A program made the translations under genes and the position numbers. Shown piece by piece: positions 17,692-26,242 of a DNA stretch of 64,000 bases; within the stretch, counting starts at the first letter, position 1, and every line of letters begins with the position of its first letter. This DNA comes from JAXGMQ01 sp964613055 (GTDB taxonomy: Bacteria > Caldisericota > Caldisericia > JAAYUI01): the NCBI GenBank assembly GCA_964613055.1, contig CAZTGD010000008.1:1-64000 (forward strand), read 5' to 3'. A model generated the notes under the pieces. That model was given only the letters and a program-made list of their open reading frames with translations, did not search any database and was not told where the DNA came from.

Positions 17692-18230
17692 TAGAGTCTA
17701 GAGTCATCATATTTTTTGTTGCATCTGTACCGATAGTTGTGTTTGCCTTCCTCACTATATTACTCAGAAACATTGTCCACGCAATCGTATCATTGATACT
17801 CTGCCTGATATCACTGGCTGTCGTATATATCGCTATTGATGCTGACTTCATAGCCGCGGCACAGATTGCCATATATGTAGGTGCAATATCTATTCTGATA
17901 CTCTTTGCTATCATGTTCACACGTGACAGAGAAGGCAAGAACATGCTTCATATACATAGACAGGTGGGGATAGGTATAACCATTGCCATCGCACTGTTTG
18001 CTTCAATCTGCTTCTTTTTCATTTCAACCGTTCAAACAGAAAGTGACGCACTCCCATCAGGTCAAGTGGATGCAAATATCAAAACCGAAACTTCAATAAC
18101 GTATATTGGAAGAACCATGTTTGAAAAAGGCTCACCGTACGTGATACCCGTTGAAATGGCATCGATTATGATACTAGCCGCACTTATTGGTGGTATTGAA
18201 CTGGCAAAGAAAAAGGAGGATGAACTTTGA
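17688..18230 (+). CDS. nuoJ: complex I subunit NuoJ
   Basis: 180-residue membrane subunit with about five helices. The third helix contains IAAAQIAIYVGAISILILFA, the family's pi-bulge region involved in coupling. ATGA overlap with nuoI and TTGA overlap with nuoK. Confidence 0.92.
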   Translation: MIESRVIIFFVASVPIVVFAFLTILLRNIVHAIVSLILCLISLAVVYIAIDADFIAAAQIAIYVGAISILILFAIMFTRDREGKNMLHIHRQVGIGITIAIALFASICFFFISTVQTESDALPSGQVDANIKTETSITYIGRTMFEKGSPYVIPVEMASIMILAALIGGIELAKKKEDEL

Positions 18231-18523
18231 ACTTTCTTTTCTTCATTGGAGCGGCTTTGTTTTGCATAGGTGTAATGGGTGCATTGAGTTTGAGAAACGC
18301 CATCCGGATAATAATGTGCATCGAACTCATGCTCAACGGTGCAAATCTCACCTTTTTAGCTACAGCATACTCCTTGCCTGACCCAGGGGTTGCACACACT
18401 ATGGTTGTTTTTGCCATTGCAGTTGCCGCCGCAGAAACAATAATAGGGCTAGCCGCAATCGTTGCTATGTACCGCGCAAAGGGTTGGATAACCCTTGAGA
18501 AATTCAATCTATTGAAATGGTAG
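18227..18523 (+). CDS. nuoK: complex I subunit NuoK
   Basis: 98 residues with three transmembrane helices, homologous to MrpC. The two functionally important Glu residues are in IMCIELMLNGANL (helix 2) and VAAAETIIGLA (helix 3). It starts with TTG 18227, supported by AAAAGGAGG 8 nt upstream inside the end of nuoJ. Confidence 0.94.
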   Translation: MNFLFFIGAALFCIGVMGALSLRNAIRIIMCIELMLNGANLTFLATAYSLPDPGVAHTMVVFAIAVAAAETIIGLAAIVAMYRAKGWITLEKFNLLKW

Positions 18524-18531
18524 GAGGTTAG

Positions 18532-20655
18532 ATGGAACTTCATATACTACTAGCAATTCTCGCGCTTGCCCTGCCTCTTGCCGGATTTGTTATTATCGGT
18601 CTATGCGGAAAGATAGCAAAAGGCTGGGCAAAGTACCTTGGCGCTACCACCATGGGTGTCACGCTGGCATTATCAATTGCTTTGTTGATAATGGTGATTC
18701 TGCATGGTGAAGCTTTCGAAACCGTATCTTTCACCTGGCTCAGTACAGGTAAATATGTACTGGATTTTGGTCTTCAGATTGATTCCCTAGCTGTAATCAT
18801 GATGGTTGTAGTGTCAACGGTTTCATTTCTGGTACACCTGTTTTCAATAGATTACATGAAGGGTGATACGGGTATTGCTCGATACTATGCAGAACTCCAG
18901 CTTTTCTCAGTTGCTATGCTAGGTGTGGTAACAGCCTCAAACCTGCTCCAGTTGTTCATGTTCTGGGAGTTGGTGGGTTTGTGCTCATATCTGCTCATTG
19001 GATTCTGGTTCAGTGAGCGTTCAGTTTACCAAGCCGCAAAAAAAGCTTTCTTTGTTACAAAGGTTGGCGATGTATTTTTGTTCCTAGCTATTGTAGCAAT
19101 ATTCTACCAGACTAACACACTCAACTTCAGCGCATTACCCGCTGGTCTGGAAGTCTTGAGTACGACAATGCTAATAGTCATACCGCTATGCATATTCATG
19201 GGTGCTGTCGGTAAGTCGGCTCAATTCCCCCTTCACGTATGGCTACCCAATGCAATGGAGGGTCCAACACCCGTATCAGCACTAATACATGCCGCAACAA
19301 TGGTCGCCGCAGGTATTTACCTGGTCGCAAGGACGATGCCCATTTTCATGCTTGATACAACTGGCATTGCGTTGACGGTGGTTATGCTGATCGGAGCGTT
19401 CACCGCTTTCATGGGGGCTACTATAGCAACCGTGCAAGCGGAGATAAAAAAGGTTCTTGCCTTTTCTACCATCAGCCAGCTTGGATATATGATCATGGGG
19501 CTTGGTGCTGTATACATCGGTCACGGAGAATTTGCTTTGCTGGGTTTTTCAGCATCACTGTTTCATCTTATGACGCACGCATTCTTTAAGGGGTTGCTCT
19601 TCCTCAGTTCGGGTTCTGTAATACATGCCACCCACACCAAGAACATGCACGAGATGGGTGGATTGATGAAGAAGATGCCCGTAACGGCTTGGACATTCAT
19701 CATTGGCTCTCTTGCTTTGGCTGGCTTCCCCCTGTTTGCTGGATTCTGGAGCAAGGATGCCATAATCGGCGCTGTCCATCTATCTGCTCATCACGGACAC
19801 ACTATAGCTTATCTTGCGCTAGCACTCGCTCTGATAGGAGCATTCCTCACACCCTACTACATGACCCGATGTGTGTGGTTAACATTCTTCGGCAAACCTC
19901 GCAAGGAGAACCATGCGCACGAAGGCACAAAGAACTCAAAGATTCCACTCATATCTCTTGGTGCACTTGCCGCATTGGTGGGTTTTGTTGGTGTACCTTT
20001 CTGGGGACTGAATTCAAATTGGTTTCAGAGATTCCTGGGTAAATCATATGCAATAAATAGCATGTCCAAAATTATCCTAGATGAACACAAAAGTGTTGAG
20101 TCGTGGTCACAAATGAACAAGCCACTCCTCTTTGGTTCAATAGGACTTGTGTTTGCTGGTATTCTTGTTGGACTCACCGTTTATGTATGGAAACCAGGGT
20201 TGAAAGTGAAACTAATCAAAGCGCTTAAACCACTCTATATTTTCTTCAAGAGGGCTTGGTTTATGGATGAAATATGGACATTCATCGCCGTTCGACCGTT
20301 TATTGGATTTGCGGTTTTCTGCAGTCATTTTGATGCGATTGTGATAGATGGAATAGTAAATGGAGCCGCATGGCTAACACTTAAGTTGTCATATGCCGTC
20401 AGTTGGTTTGATGATAATATAGTTGATGGAATGGTTAACGGAGTCGGCTGGCTTGGGATTCAACTGTCAAAATACGCCAAGTGGTTTGATGAGACCATCG
20501 TTGATGGTTTTGTCAATGGCTCCGCTTGGGTGTTTGGATTTGCTGGAAAAAAGACACGCAGGATTCAGACTGGATACCTGCCTAACTACGCCGCAGTGAT
20601 GTTTGCATCACTGGTCGTAATACTAATGATTGTTGCGATATCACTCGCACTGTAA
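18532..20655 (+). CDS. nuoL: complex I antiporter-like subunit NuoL
   Basis: Distal ion-pumping subunit with the long lateral helix. 707 residues, longer than E. coli NuoL (613). The core antiporter motifs are present: LFMFWELVGLCSYLLIGFW (Glu of TM5), GKSAQFPLHVWLPNAMEGPT, ALIHAATMVAAGIYL and HAFFKGLLFLSSGSV. Near the C-terminus (~600-675) three consecutive units follow the pattern FD-x-x-I-V-D-G-x-V-N-G-x-x-W, before a final transmembrane helix. GGAGG precedes the ATG. Confidence 0.95.
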   Translation: MELHILLAILALALPLAGFVIIGLCGKIAKGWAKYLGATTMGVTLALSIALLIMVILHGEAFETVSFTWLSTGKYVLDFGLQIDSLAVIMMVVVSTVSFLVHLFSIDYMKGDTGIARYYAELQLFSVAMLGVVTASNLLQLFMFWELVGLCSYLLIGFWFSERSVYQAAKKAFFVTKVGDVFLFLAIVAIFYQTNTLNFSALPAGLEVLSTTMLIVIPLCIFMGAVGKSAQFPLHVWLPNAMEGPTPVSALIHAATMVAAGIYLVARTMPIFMLDTTGIALTVVMLIGAFTAFMGATIATVQAEIKKVLAFSTISQLGYMIMGLGAVYIGHGEFALLGFSASLFHLMTHAFFKGLLFLSSGSVIHATHTKNMHEMGGLMKKMPVTAWTFIIGSLALAGFPLFAGFWSKDAIIGAVHLSAHHGHTIAYLALALALIGAFLTPYYMTRCVWLTFFGKPRKENHAHEGTKNSKIPLISLGALAALVGFVGVPFWGLNSNWFQRFLGKSYAINSMSKIILDEHKSVESWSQMNKPLLFGSIGLVFAGILVGLTVYVWKPGLKVKLIKALKPLYIFFKRAWFMDEIWTFIAVRPFIGFAVFCSHFDAIVIDGIVNGAAWLTLKLSYAVSWFDDNIVDGMVNGVGWLGIQLSKYAKWFDETIVDGFVNGSAWVFGFAGKKTRRIQTGYLPNYAAVMFASLVVILMIVAISLAL

Positions 20656-20670
20656 CAGGAGGTTTAATAG

Positions 20671-22188
20671 ATGGATATCAATAACTACTTGTTAACTGCA
20701 GTAACCTTCTTGCCGCTACTTGGCTCTCTGATCATTCTACTGATACCAAAGGACAGGCATGCGTTTCTCAGAGGATTCGCCACTGTATTCGCATTGCTGA
20801 CTTTGGGGCTTGCAATCTTTATTTGGACACAATTCGACTCTGGGATGAGTTCTTCATTTCAACTTGTTCAGAAAATACCATGGGTTGAATCGATCGGTAT
20901 GTTTTATCATCTTGGTGTTGACGGCATGTCCATGCTACTGCTTTTCCTTACCACACTTCTCTCTGTAACTGCCTGTCTTGCCTCCTTTTCAATCAAAGAA
21001 CGCGTCAAGGAATACTTCTCCTTGTTCCTGCTTCTTGAGACTGGTCTGATTGGTGTATTCCTTTCACTCGATCTGGTCATGTTCTATGTATTCTGGGAAG
21101 TTGTTCTGGTGCCCATGTATTTCCTCATAGCCATATGGGGTGGCAAAAAGAGACAGTATGCTTCGATCAAGTTCTTCATCTACACATTGGTCGCTTCGCT
21201 TGTAATGCTGGTTGGCATATTGGCTGTGTACTTCGCATCACCTCTGGTTGCAAATGAATCAGGCGGGTTAACTCACACATTCTCTATTGTTGAGATATTA
21301 AAAACGGGTGGAATTGCCGCGAACCTCGGAGCAATGACGCTTCCAATATTTGGAGCACTTCTCTTCGGATTTTTAGTCAAGGTACCTTCGTTCCCATTCC
21401 ACACGTGGTTGCCTGACGCCCACGTTCAGGCTCCAGCTCCTATCTCAATCATGCTTGCCGGTGTACTGCTTAAGATGGGTGGATATGGCATAATCCGAAT
21501 CGGTGTCGGTTTCTTCAAGGATTCGGCGGCTGTGACAAACTTCTGGGGACCTGTAATCGCGGTGCTAGGCGTCATCGGTGTGATATATGGCGCATTATGC
21601 GCATTGGTGCAAAAGGATCTAAAGAAACTGGTTGCATACACTTCTGTCAATCACATGGGATTTGTATTAATAGCCATTGGTGCATACATGCTTACTGGAT
21701 CGAACGTTGCGCTTCAGGGTGCTGTGGTGGTCATGTTCAACCACGGTACAACAACCGGCCTACTCTTCCTTTTAGTTGGATATATATACGAAAGAACGCA
21801 CACAAGAGAGATATCCGAGCTTCCTGGTATGGGTGGAAGGATTCCAATGATCGCAATAATGTTGATCATCGCATCATTTGCATCCATTGGTCTTCCAGCG
21901 CTGTCAGGTTTCGTTGGCGAGTTTCTGTCGCTTCAATCAGCATTTATGGCTGTTCCATGGTGGGCATGGGCGGCTATAGTTGGTCTGATTGTAAACGCTG
22001 GTGTTATGCTGTGGATGATGCAAAGGGTCATGTTTGGCAAAGCTCAAGACAAATATGCAAACCTGAAAGACGCTTCATTTAGAGAATTCATAGCCGCTAT
22101 TCCGCAATTTGCATTTGTGTTCTTCATTGGCTTGTACCCAATGCCCATTTTAAGCATGATAGCTAATTCAGTAGTTGGCTTGGTTTAA
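20671..22188 (+). CDS. nuoM: complex I antiporter-like subunit NuoM
   Basis: 505-residue proton/sodium-antiporter-like membrane subunit with ~14 helices. Signature segments: VMFYVFWEVVLVPMYFLIAI (key Glu in TM5), KVPSFPFHTWLPDAHVQAPA, LLKMGGYGIIR, SVNHMGFVLIAIG and ALSGFVGEFLSL. Preceded by AGGAGG. Confidence 0.95.
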   Translation: MDINNYLLTAVTFLPLLGSLIILLIPKDRHAFLRGFATVFALLTLGLAIFIWTQFDSGMSSSFQLVQKIPWVESIGMFYHLGVDGMSMLLLFLTTLLSVTACLASFSIKERVKEYFSLFLLLETGLIGVFLSLDLVMFYVFWEVVLVPMYFLIAIWGGKKRQYASIKFFIYTLVASLVMLVGILAVYFASPLVANESGGLTHTFSIVEILKTGGIAANLGAMTLPIFGALLFGFLVKVPSFPFHTWLPDAHVQAPAPISIMLAGVLLKMGGYGIIRIGVGFFKDSAAVTNFWGPVIAVLGVIGVIYGALCALVQKDLKKLVAYTSVNHMGFVLIAIGAYMLTGSNVALQGAVVVMFNHGTTTGLLFLLVGYIYERTHTREISELPGMGGRIPMIAIMLIIASFASIGLPALSGFVGEFLSLQSAFMAVPWWAWAAIVGLIVNAGVMLWMMQRVMFGKAQDKYANLKDASFREFIAAIPQFAFVFFIGLYPMPILSMIANSVVGLV

Positions 22189-22200
22189 GGAGGTTTTGCT

Positions 22201-23658
22201 GTGGAATTCTCAGCATTTCTCCCAGAAACAATAGTCGTTGCAGGAGCATCAATTTTGTTGTTGCTTTCCCTGATAGGCTATAGAAATAAGAAATATGTCA
22301 ATGGCATCCTAGCAATGCTCATACCAATCATTGCATTCATAATCATTGCGTTTCAAGCAGGTAGTGTCAGCAATCTGTTGTTTGTTCAGGACGGGTTTGC
22401 CCAATTCGCGAGAGGGCTTCTGTCGCTAATCTCTCTACCAATTCTACTTTCATCATTTGACATGTTCTCTTCTGATTCCAAACGACAGGGCGAGTTTCTA
22501 TTTCTCATGCTCATATCTCTAAGCGGTCTCATGCTTCTATGTCAGGCAAGCAGTTTAATGATCGTATATCTAGCCATAGAGATATCATCCATACCGCTTT
22601 ACATGCTTGCCGGATTCAGGGTAGGCAGTGTTCGCTCCAAGGAAGCTGTTGTAAAATACTTTCTTTTAGGCGCATTCGCATCAGCGGTTACCATATATGG
22701 CATGTCTCTTGTTTACTCAACAACCCACACACTTGCATTTTCACAACTAGCCCAGCATATATCGCCTACATTACCGGGTTTAACAGGGTTACCAATCGAA
22801 TACGCTGGTTTGATATTTATCTTTGCTGGTCTGTTCTTCAAGATCGCCGCATTCCCGTTTCATTTCTGGGCTCCAGATGTTTATGAAGGTTCACCACCAA
22901 TATCAACAGCCTTTATATCGGTAGCGCCTAAGATAGGTGTTGTTGTGTTGATGGCACGGTTCGTTGGTTTCGCTATTCCATCAGCTTTGAGTACAGGTGT
23001 GGCTTGGGTAGTGATGTCGATAACTGCTGTAACGATGACATTTGGTAACATAACAGCAATATGGCAGAATAACGTCAAACGTATATTCGCTTATAGCTCT
23101 ATAGCTCAGGTTGGGTATATACTCATGGGTGTGGCTGTTATAGCGATTCATCCTGGTACTAACATCGCCAAAGACGGAGCAATTGGAATACTCATGTACC
23201 TTACCGCATACGCCTTGATGAATATCGCCGGTTTTTCAATCATCAAGGTAGTCGAATCTCGAAGAGGAGGTTCATCACTCAAACACTTTGCCGGACTGGG
23301 TAAGACTAATCCAGCCCTTTCTATTGCAATGGTTGTGACTCTCGTTTCACTCCTTGGGATACCATGGACAGCAGGTTTTTTTGGTAAGCTGTTTGTATTC
23401 AAATCTGCAATTAACGCAAGTCTTTACTGGTTGGTCATACTCGCAGTAGTCAATTCAGCTATTTCAGCGTTCTATTATTTTGGTATAGTAAAATACATGT
23501 ACCTCAAAGAACCAGATGAATCAATAGAACAGTCTGGCTTCTCTGATGTTTTCTCTTCACTTTCATCTGGTATATGTTCAGTTGGAACAGCGGTCCTCAT
23601 AATGGTTCCCGGTTTGATACCACTAATTGAAAAAGCCTGCAGGATGTTTGGCGGTTAG
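22201..23658 (+). CDS. nuoN: complex I antiporter-like subunit NuoN
   Basis: 485-residue antiporter-like subunit that ends the nuo set. Segments such as LMIVYLAIEISSIPLYMLAG (TM5 Glu), FFKIAAFPFHFWAPDVYEG and AYSSIAQVGYILMG are typical. Start is GTG with AAGGAGG upstream. The atp genes follow after 6 bp, so complex I and ATP synthase are probably co-transcribed. Confidence 0.95.
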   Translation: MEFSAFLPETIVVAGASILLLLSLIGYRNKKYVNGILAMLIPIIAFIIIAFQAGSVSNLLFVQDGFAQFARGLLSLISLPILLSSFDMFSSDSKRQGEFLFLMLISLSGLMLLCQASSLMIVYLAIEISSIPLYMLAGFRVGSVRSKEAVVKYFLLGAFASAVTIYGMSLVYSTTHTLAFSQLAQHISPTLPGLTGLPIEYAGLIFIFAGLFFKIAAFPFHFWAPDVYEGSPPISTAFISVAPKIGVVVLMARFVGFAIPSALSTGVAWVVMSITAVTMTFGNITAIWQNNVKRIFAYSSIAQVGYILMGVAVIAIHPGTNIAKDGAIGILMYLTAYALMNIAGFSIIKVVESRRGGSSLKHFAGLGKTNPALSIAMVVTLVSLLGIPWTAGFFGKLFVFKSAINASLYWLVILAVVNSAISAFYYFGIVKYMYLKEPDESIEQSGFSDVFSSLSSGICSVGTAVLIMVPGLIPLIEKACRMFGG

Positions 23659-23664
23659 CATTAT

Positions 23665-23874
23665 ATGAGATGGGGTCTCATTGCAAGAGAGTTTATTAAA
23701 GCGAGGATGCTTGGTGTTACAGCCCTCCTCGTCATCATAACCCCTCTTGCGATAACTGGTATCGGTGGTTTCTTTTTGGACAGATGGCTAGGCACGACCC
23801 CGCTTTTTAATATATTGCTACTACTGCTGGGACTCGCCGCGGCAACGAAAGGAGCGCTTAAATTTAAGCCATGA
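23665..23874 (+). CDS. AtpZ/AtpI-like small membrane protein
   Basis: 69 residues with two hydrophobic helices (~17-36 and 43-60) joined by FFLDRWLGTTPLFN, the pattern of the AtpZ/AtpQ (putative F0F1-ATPase subunit) family that opens many atp operons and may help Mg2+ uptake or c-ring assembly. Position directly before the F0 genes supports this. It overlaps the next small gene by ATGA. Confidence 0.75.
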   Translation: MRWGLIAREFIKARMLGVTALLVIITPLAITGIGGFFLDRWLGTTPLFNILLLLLGLAAATKGALKFKP

Positions 23875-24155
23875 TTAATATTACATTATATATTATCGGT
23901 GGAATTGTGTGGGGAGGATTTCTTGGTTTTGTCCATTTTCAGTGGATCTTTTCGTCATCAAAAAAATCTGTTGACAAAGGACTCAAACCAATATCAAATC
24001 CCCTGCGTATGATTTTAACGGCAGGAGGCTTATTCCTTCCTGCTTTTATTAATATCATCGCTCTACTCTCATCGTTTGGTGGTTTCGCTATCGGATTCGC
24101 AGTATGGTGGCTGTGGTTTAGAGGTAAATTAACGTCAGGAGGAAACAATGACTAA
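23871..24155 (+). CDS. AtpI/AtpR-like small membrane protein of the atp operon
   Basis: 94 residues with about three membrane segments (~4-26, 48-67, 69-87) and an Arg (R46) at the start of the second. AtpI proteins assist c-ring assembly, and AtpR is the equivalent small subunit in N-type ATPase operons; the sequence is too diverged to choose. It sits between the AtpZ-like gene and atpB, with ATGA overlap upstream and 8-bp overlap downstream. Confidence 0.65.
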   Translation: MINITLYIIGGIVWGGFLGFVHFQWIFSSSKKSVDKGLKPISNPLRMILTAGGLFLPAFINIIALLSSFGGFAIGFAVWWLWFRGKLTSGGNND

Positions 24156-25032
24156 AAAACCTCCACTATTAAAGAACAAGACTTTCTGGACTGTAATTGC
24201 GTTCATATTGACTTATGTCTTTGTATTCTTCTTGCCATCAATAATTAAAGCCATTACAGGTCGTTCAATTCAAGTTGCATCTAGTTTGCACGTAGCTGTA
24301 GGTCCACAAACCACCCCAATACCCTTCTTAAACAATCTTGGTGGGGGACTCAATCTTCCAAATACCTTCTTCTCCGCTGGTATCTCTAGTATTGTCTTTG
24401 CAGTCATCATTATAATACTTGGCACCGGATTGAAAAAAAGAGGATCCACGAGAACTATTTTAGCTGAGATACTTGTTACTACCATGCAGAGCTTCACAAA
24501 GAACATACTCGGTAAGAACGGAGAGAGATACGTTGTCGCAACGACGGCGATATTTGGTTATATTCTCGTATCCAACTTTCTTGGTCTCTTGTCTGGTTTG
24601 GCAACGCCTTTTATTGGCTCATCTATCAGCAACAGCAAGATATTTTCTATCATCACAGCACCTACAACAGACCTTTCAGTAACATTTGGTCTGGCGATTG
24701 CCGCGGTTATATATGTACATACACAATCCATTAAATGGCTTGGATTCAAACATTATTTCAAAGAAACGTTTATGCACCCATACCCTTTCATGTTACCGAT
24801 CAACATAATTGAGCAGATAAGCAGACCTCTTTCGCTGGCTGTTCGTTTGTTTGGTAACCTCACTGGTGAGCATATTGTCCTGGAGGTAATAACCGGACTC
24901 GTGTCGTTTGGAGTCCCAATCGTAATACTCGGTCTTGGCATATTTACAGGATTTGTACAGGCTCTAGTATTTACTATGCTGTTCCTGGTTTATTTAAGCC
25001 TCGGAATACCTAGAGAAAAAGGAGAACATTAA
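24148..25032 (+). CDS. atpB: F0 ATP synthase subunit a
   Basis: Forms the ion half-channels against the c ring. The essential Arg lies in PLSLAVRLFGNLTGEHIV (~230-247), the hallmark of subunit a. 294 residues with five to six transmembrane helices. The Shine-Dalgarno AGGAGG lies just upstream inside the preceding gene. Confidence 0.95.
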   Translation: MTKKPPLLKNKTFWTVIAFILTYVFVFFLPSIIKAITGRSIQVASSLHVAVGPQTTPIPFLNNLGGGLNLPNTFFSAGISSIVFAVIIIILGTGLKKRGSTRTILAEILVTTMQSFTKNILGKNGERYVVATTAIFGYILVSNFLGLLSGLATPFIGSSISNSKIFSIITAPTTDLSVTFGLAIAAVIYVHTQSIKWLGFKHYFKETFMHPYPFMLPINIIEQISRPLSLAVRLFGNLTGEHIVLEVITGLVSFGVPIVILGLGIFTGFVQALVFTMLFLVYLSLGIPREKGEH

Positions 25033-25034
25033 AG

Positions 25035-25349
25035 ATGGAAGGAATTACATTAGATTCAATCAAGACTTTTCTCGAATCAAACCCAGCTGTTTTAAAGGAA
25101 ATGCTCAAGCAGGCGGCTCCTGCGTGGTACTGGGCAGTAAAGATGTCTGGAGCATTTGCCATCGCCATCGCCGCATTCGGCGGAGCTCAAGGTCAAGGCA
25201 AAGCCGCGGCGTCAGCTGTTGATGCCATTGCAAGACAACCAGAGGCTCAGCAGGATATCTTCACTACCCTCATACTTTCACTCGCCCTTATTGAGTCACT
25301 GGTCATATACGCTCTTGCCGTAGCTCTCGTTTTGATATTTGTAATTTAG
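25035..25349 (+). CDS. atpE: F0 ATP synthase subunit c, Na+-type ligand set
   Basis: 104 residues: an amphipathic N-terminal extension (1-33), then the two-helix hairpin. The polar loop ARQPEAQQD (66-74) is typical. The ion-binding carboxylate is E87. Aligned by hand to Ilyobacter tartaricus c, the Na+ ligands Q32, E65, S66 and Y70 correspond to Q54, E87, S88 and Y92, with identical spacing. T67 of Ilyobacter is Leu here. This predicts Na+ coupling but does not prove it. The N-terminal extension is longer than in most c subunits (usually 70-90 residues in total). Confidence 0.93.
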   Translation: MEGITLDSIKTFLESNPAVLKEMLKQAAPAWYWAVKMSGAFAIAIAAFGGAQGQGKAAASAVDAIARQPEAQQDIFTTLILSLALIESLVIYALAVALVLIFVI

Positions 25350-25360
25350 GGATAGTCATT

Positions 25361-26239
25361 ATGCTATCCTGGATAAATTCAATGTGGGATTCGTTCATCG
25401 GCTGGCTGGTCCCCTCTGTTTATGCGTCAGAGGGAGGGCATGCTGTTGCATCCGGTCCAAACGCAAATCCTCTACTTTTAGGCATAGACTTACGAACGCT
25501 GTTGATGGTGATCTTGAATCTGATCCTTCTCATATGGTTGCTTCGCAGATTCTTGTACAAGCCCGTTACAAACATGATCGCCGAGAGAAAAGCTTCTGCC
25601 GGCAAGATCATCGACGAAGCTAAGGAATATGCCGATTCAGCAAAAACTAAGCTTGAAGAGACCGAGAAAGAACGAGACAAAGCCATAGAGGATGCGAGAG
25701 CTACACGTACAGAAGCTATTAAAACGGCTGAAGCCATTCACGAGGATATAGTAAATAAAGCACAATCAGAGGCAAAGAGTATCATCAGATCAGCCGAAGA
25801 GGAAGCAAAGGGTGAGCGTGAGTTGACTACTGAAGAGCTAAAAAAGCGTTCAAGCGATCTGATTGAAATGGTTTCACAGAGAATCGTATCTTCGGTATTT
25901 GACAGCGAAACAGTCAGAAGTAATACTCAGCAAACCATTGAAAAGCTTCCCGAAGTTACAGCATGCAATATAAGCGACGAAGAAGTGAACCTTTGTGATG
26001 CAATCAGAAGCTCTGGCGATGTCAGGCATGTAGTTGTAGAGACAGCCATTGGACTCGATGAAATGCAGAAGGAAAGGGTAGAAAACTTTATACATGAATT
26101 CACTGCAAGCAGACCCTCAATTGAGTTCATTGTTAACGATAGCATCATCTCTGGCTTGCGAATGAATCTCGACGATACGTTATTTGACGCGTCTGTTGCA
26201 AGGATGATCAAACATACTGTATCAGAGAATCTGAGGTAG
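25361..26239 (+). CDS. atpF: F-type ATP synthase b-delta fusion subunit
   Basis: 292 residues. After an N-terminal hydrophobic stretch ending SVYASEGG, which resembles a cleavable signal, comes the b-subunit membrane helix (~48-62) and a long charged coiled coil (~70-185). Residues ~190-292 match the C-terminal part of subunit delta/OSCP, with VNDSIISGLRMNLDDTLFDA corresponding to the delta signature. No separate atpH exists between atpF and atpA. Comparable b-delta arrangements are known in mycobacteria and in N-type ATPases. It would serve as the peripheral stalk. Confidence 0.88.
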   Translation: MLSWINSMWDSFIGWLVPSVYASEGGHAVASGPNANPLLLGIDLRTLLMVILNLILLIWLLRRFLYKPVTNMIAERKASAGKIIDEAKEYADSAKTKLEETEKERDKAIEDARATRTEAIKTAEAIHEDIVNKAQSEAKSIIRSAEEEAKGERELTTEELKKRSSDLIEMVSQRIVSSVFDSETVRSNTQQTIEKLPEVTACNISDEEVNLCDAIRSSGDVRHVVVETAIGLDEMQKERVENFIHEFTASRPSIEFIVNDSIISGLRMNLDDTLFDASVARMIKHTVSENLR

Positions 26240-26242
26240 TGT

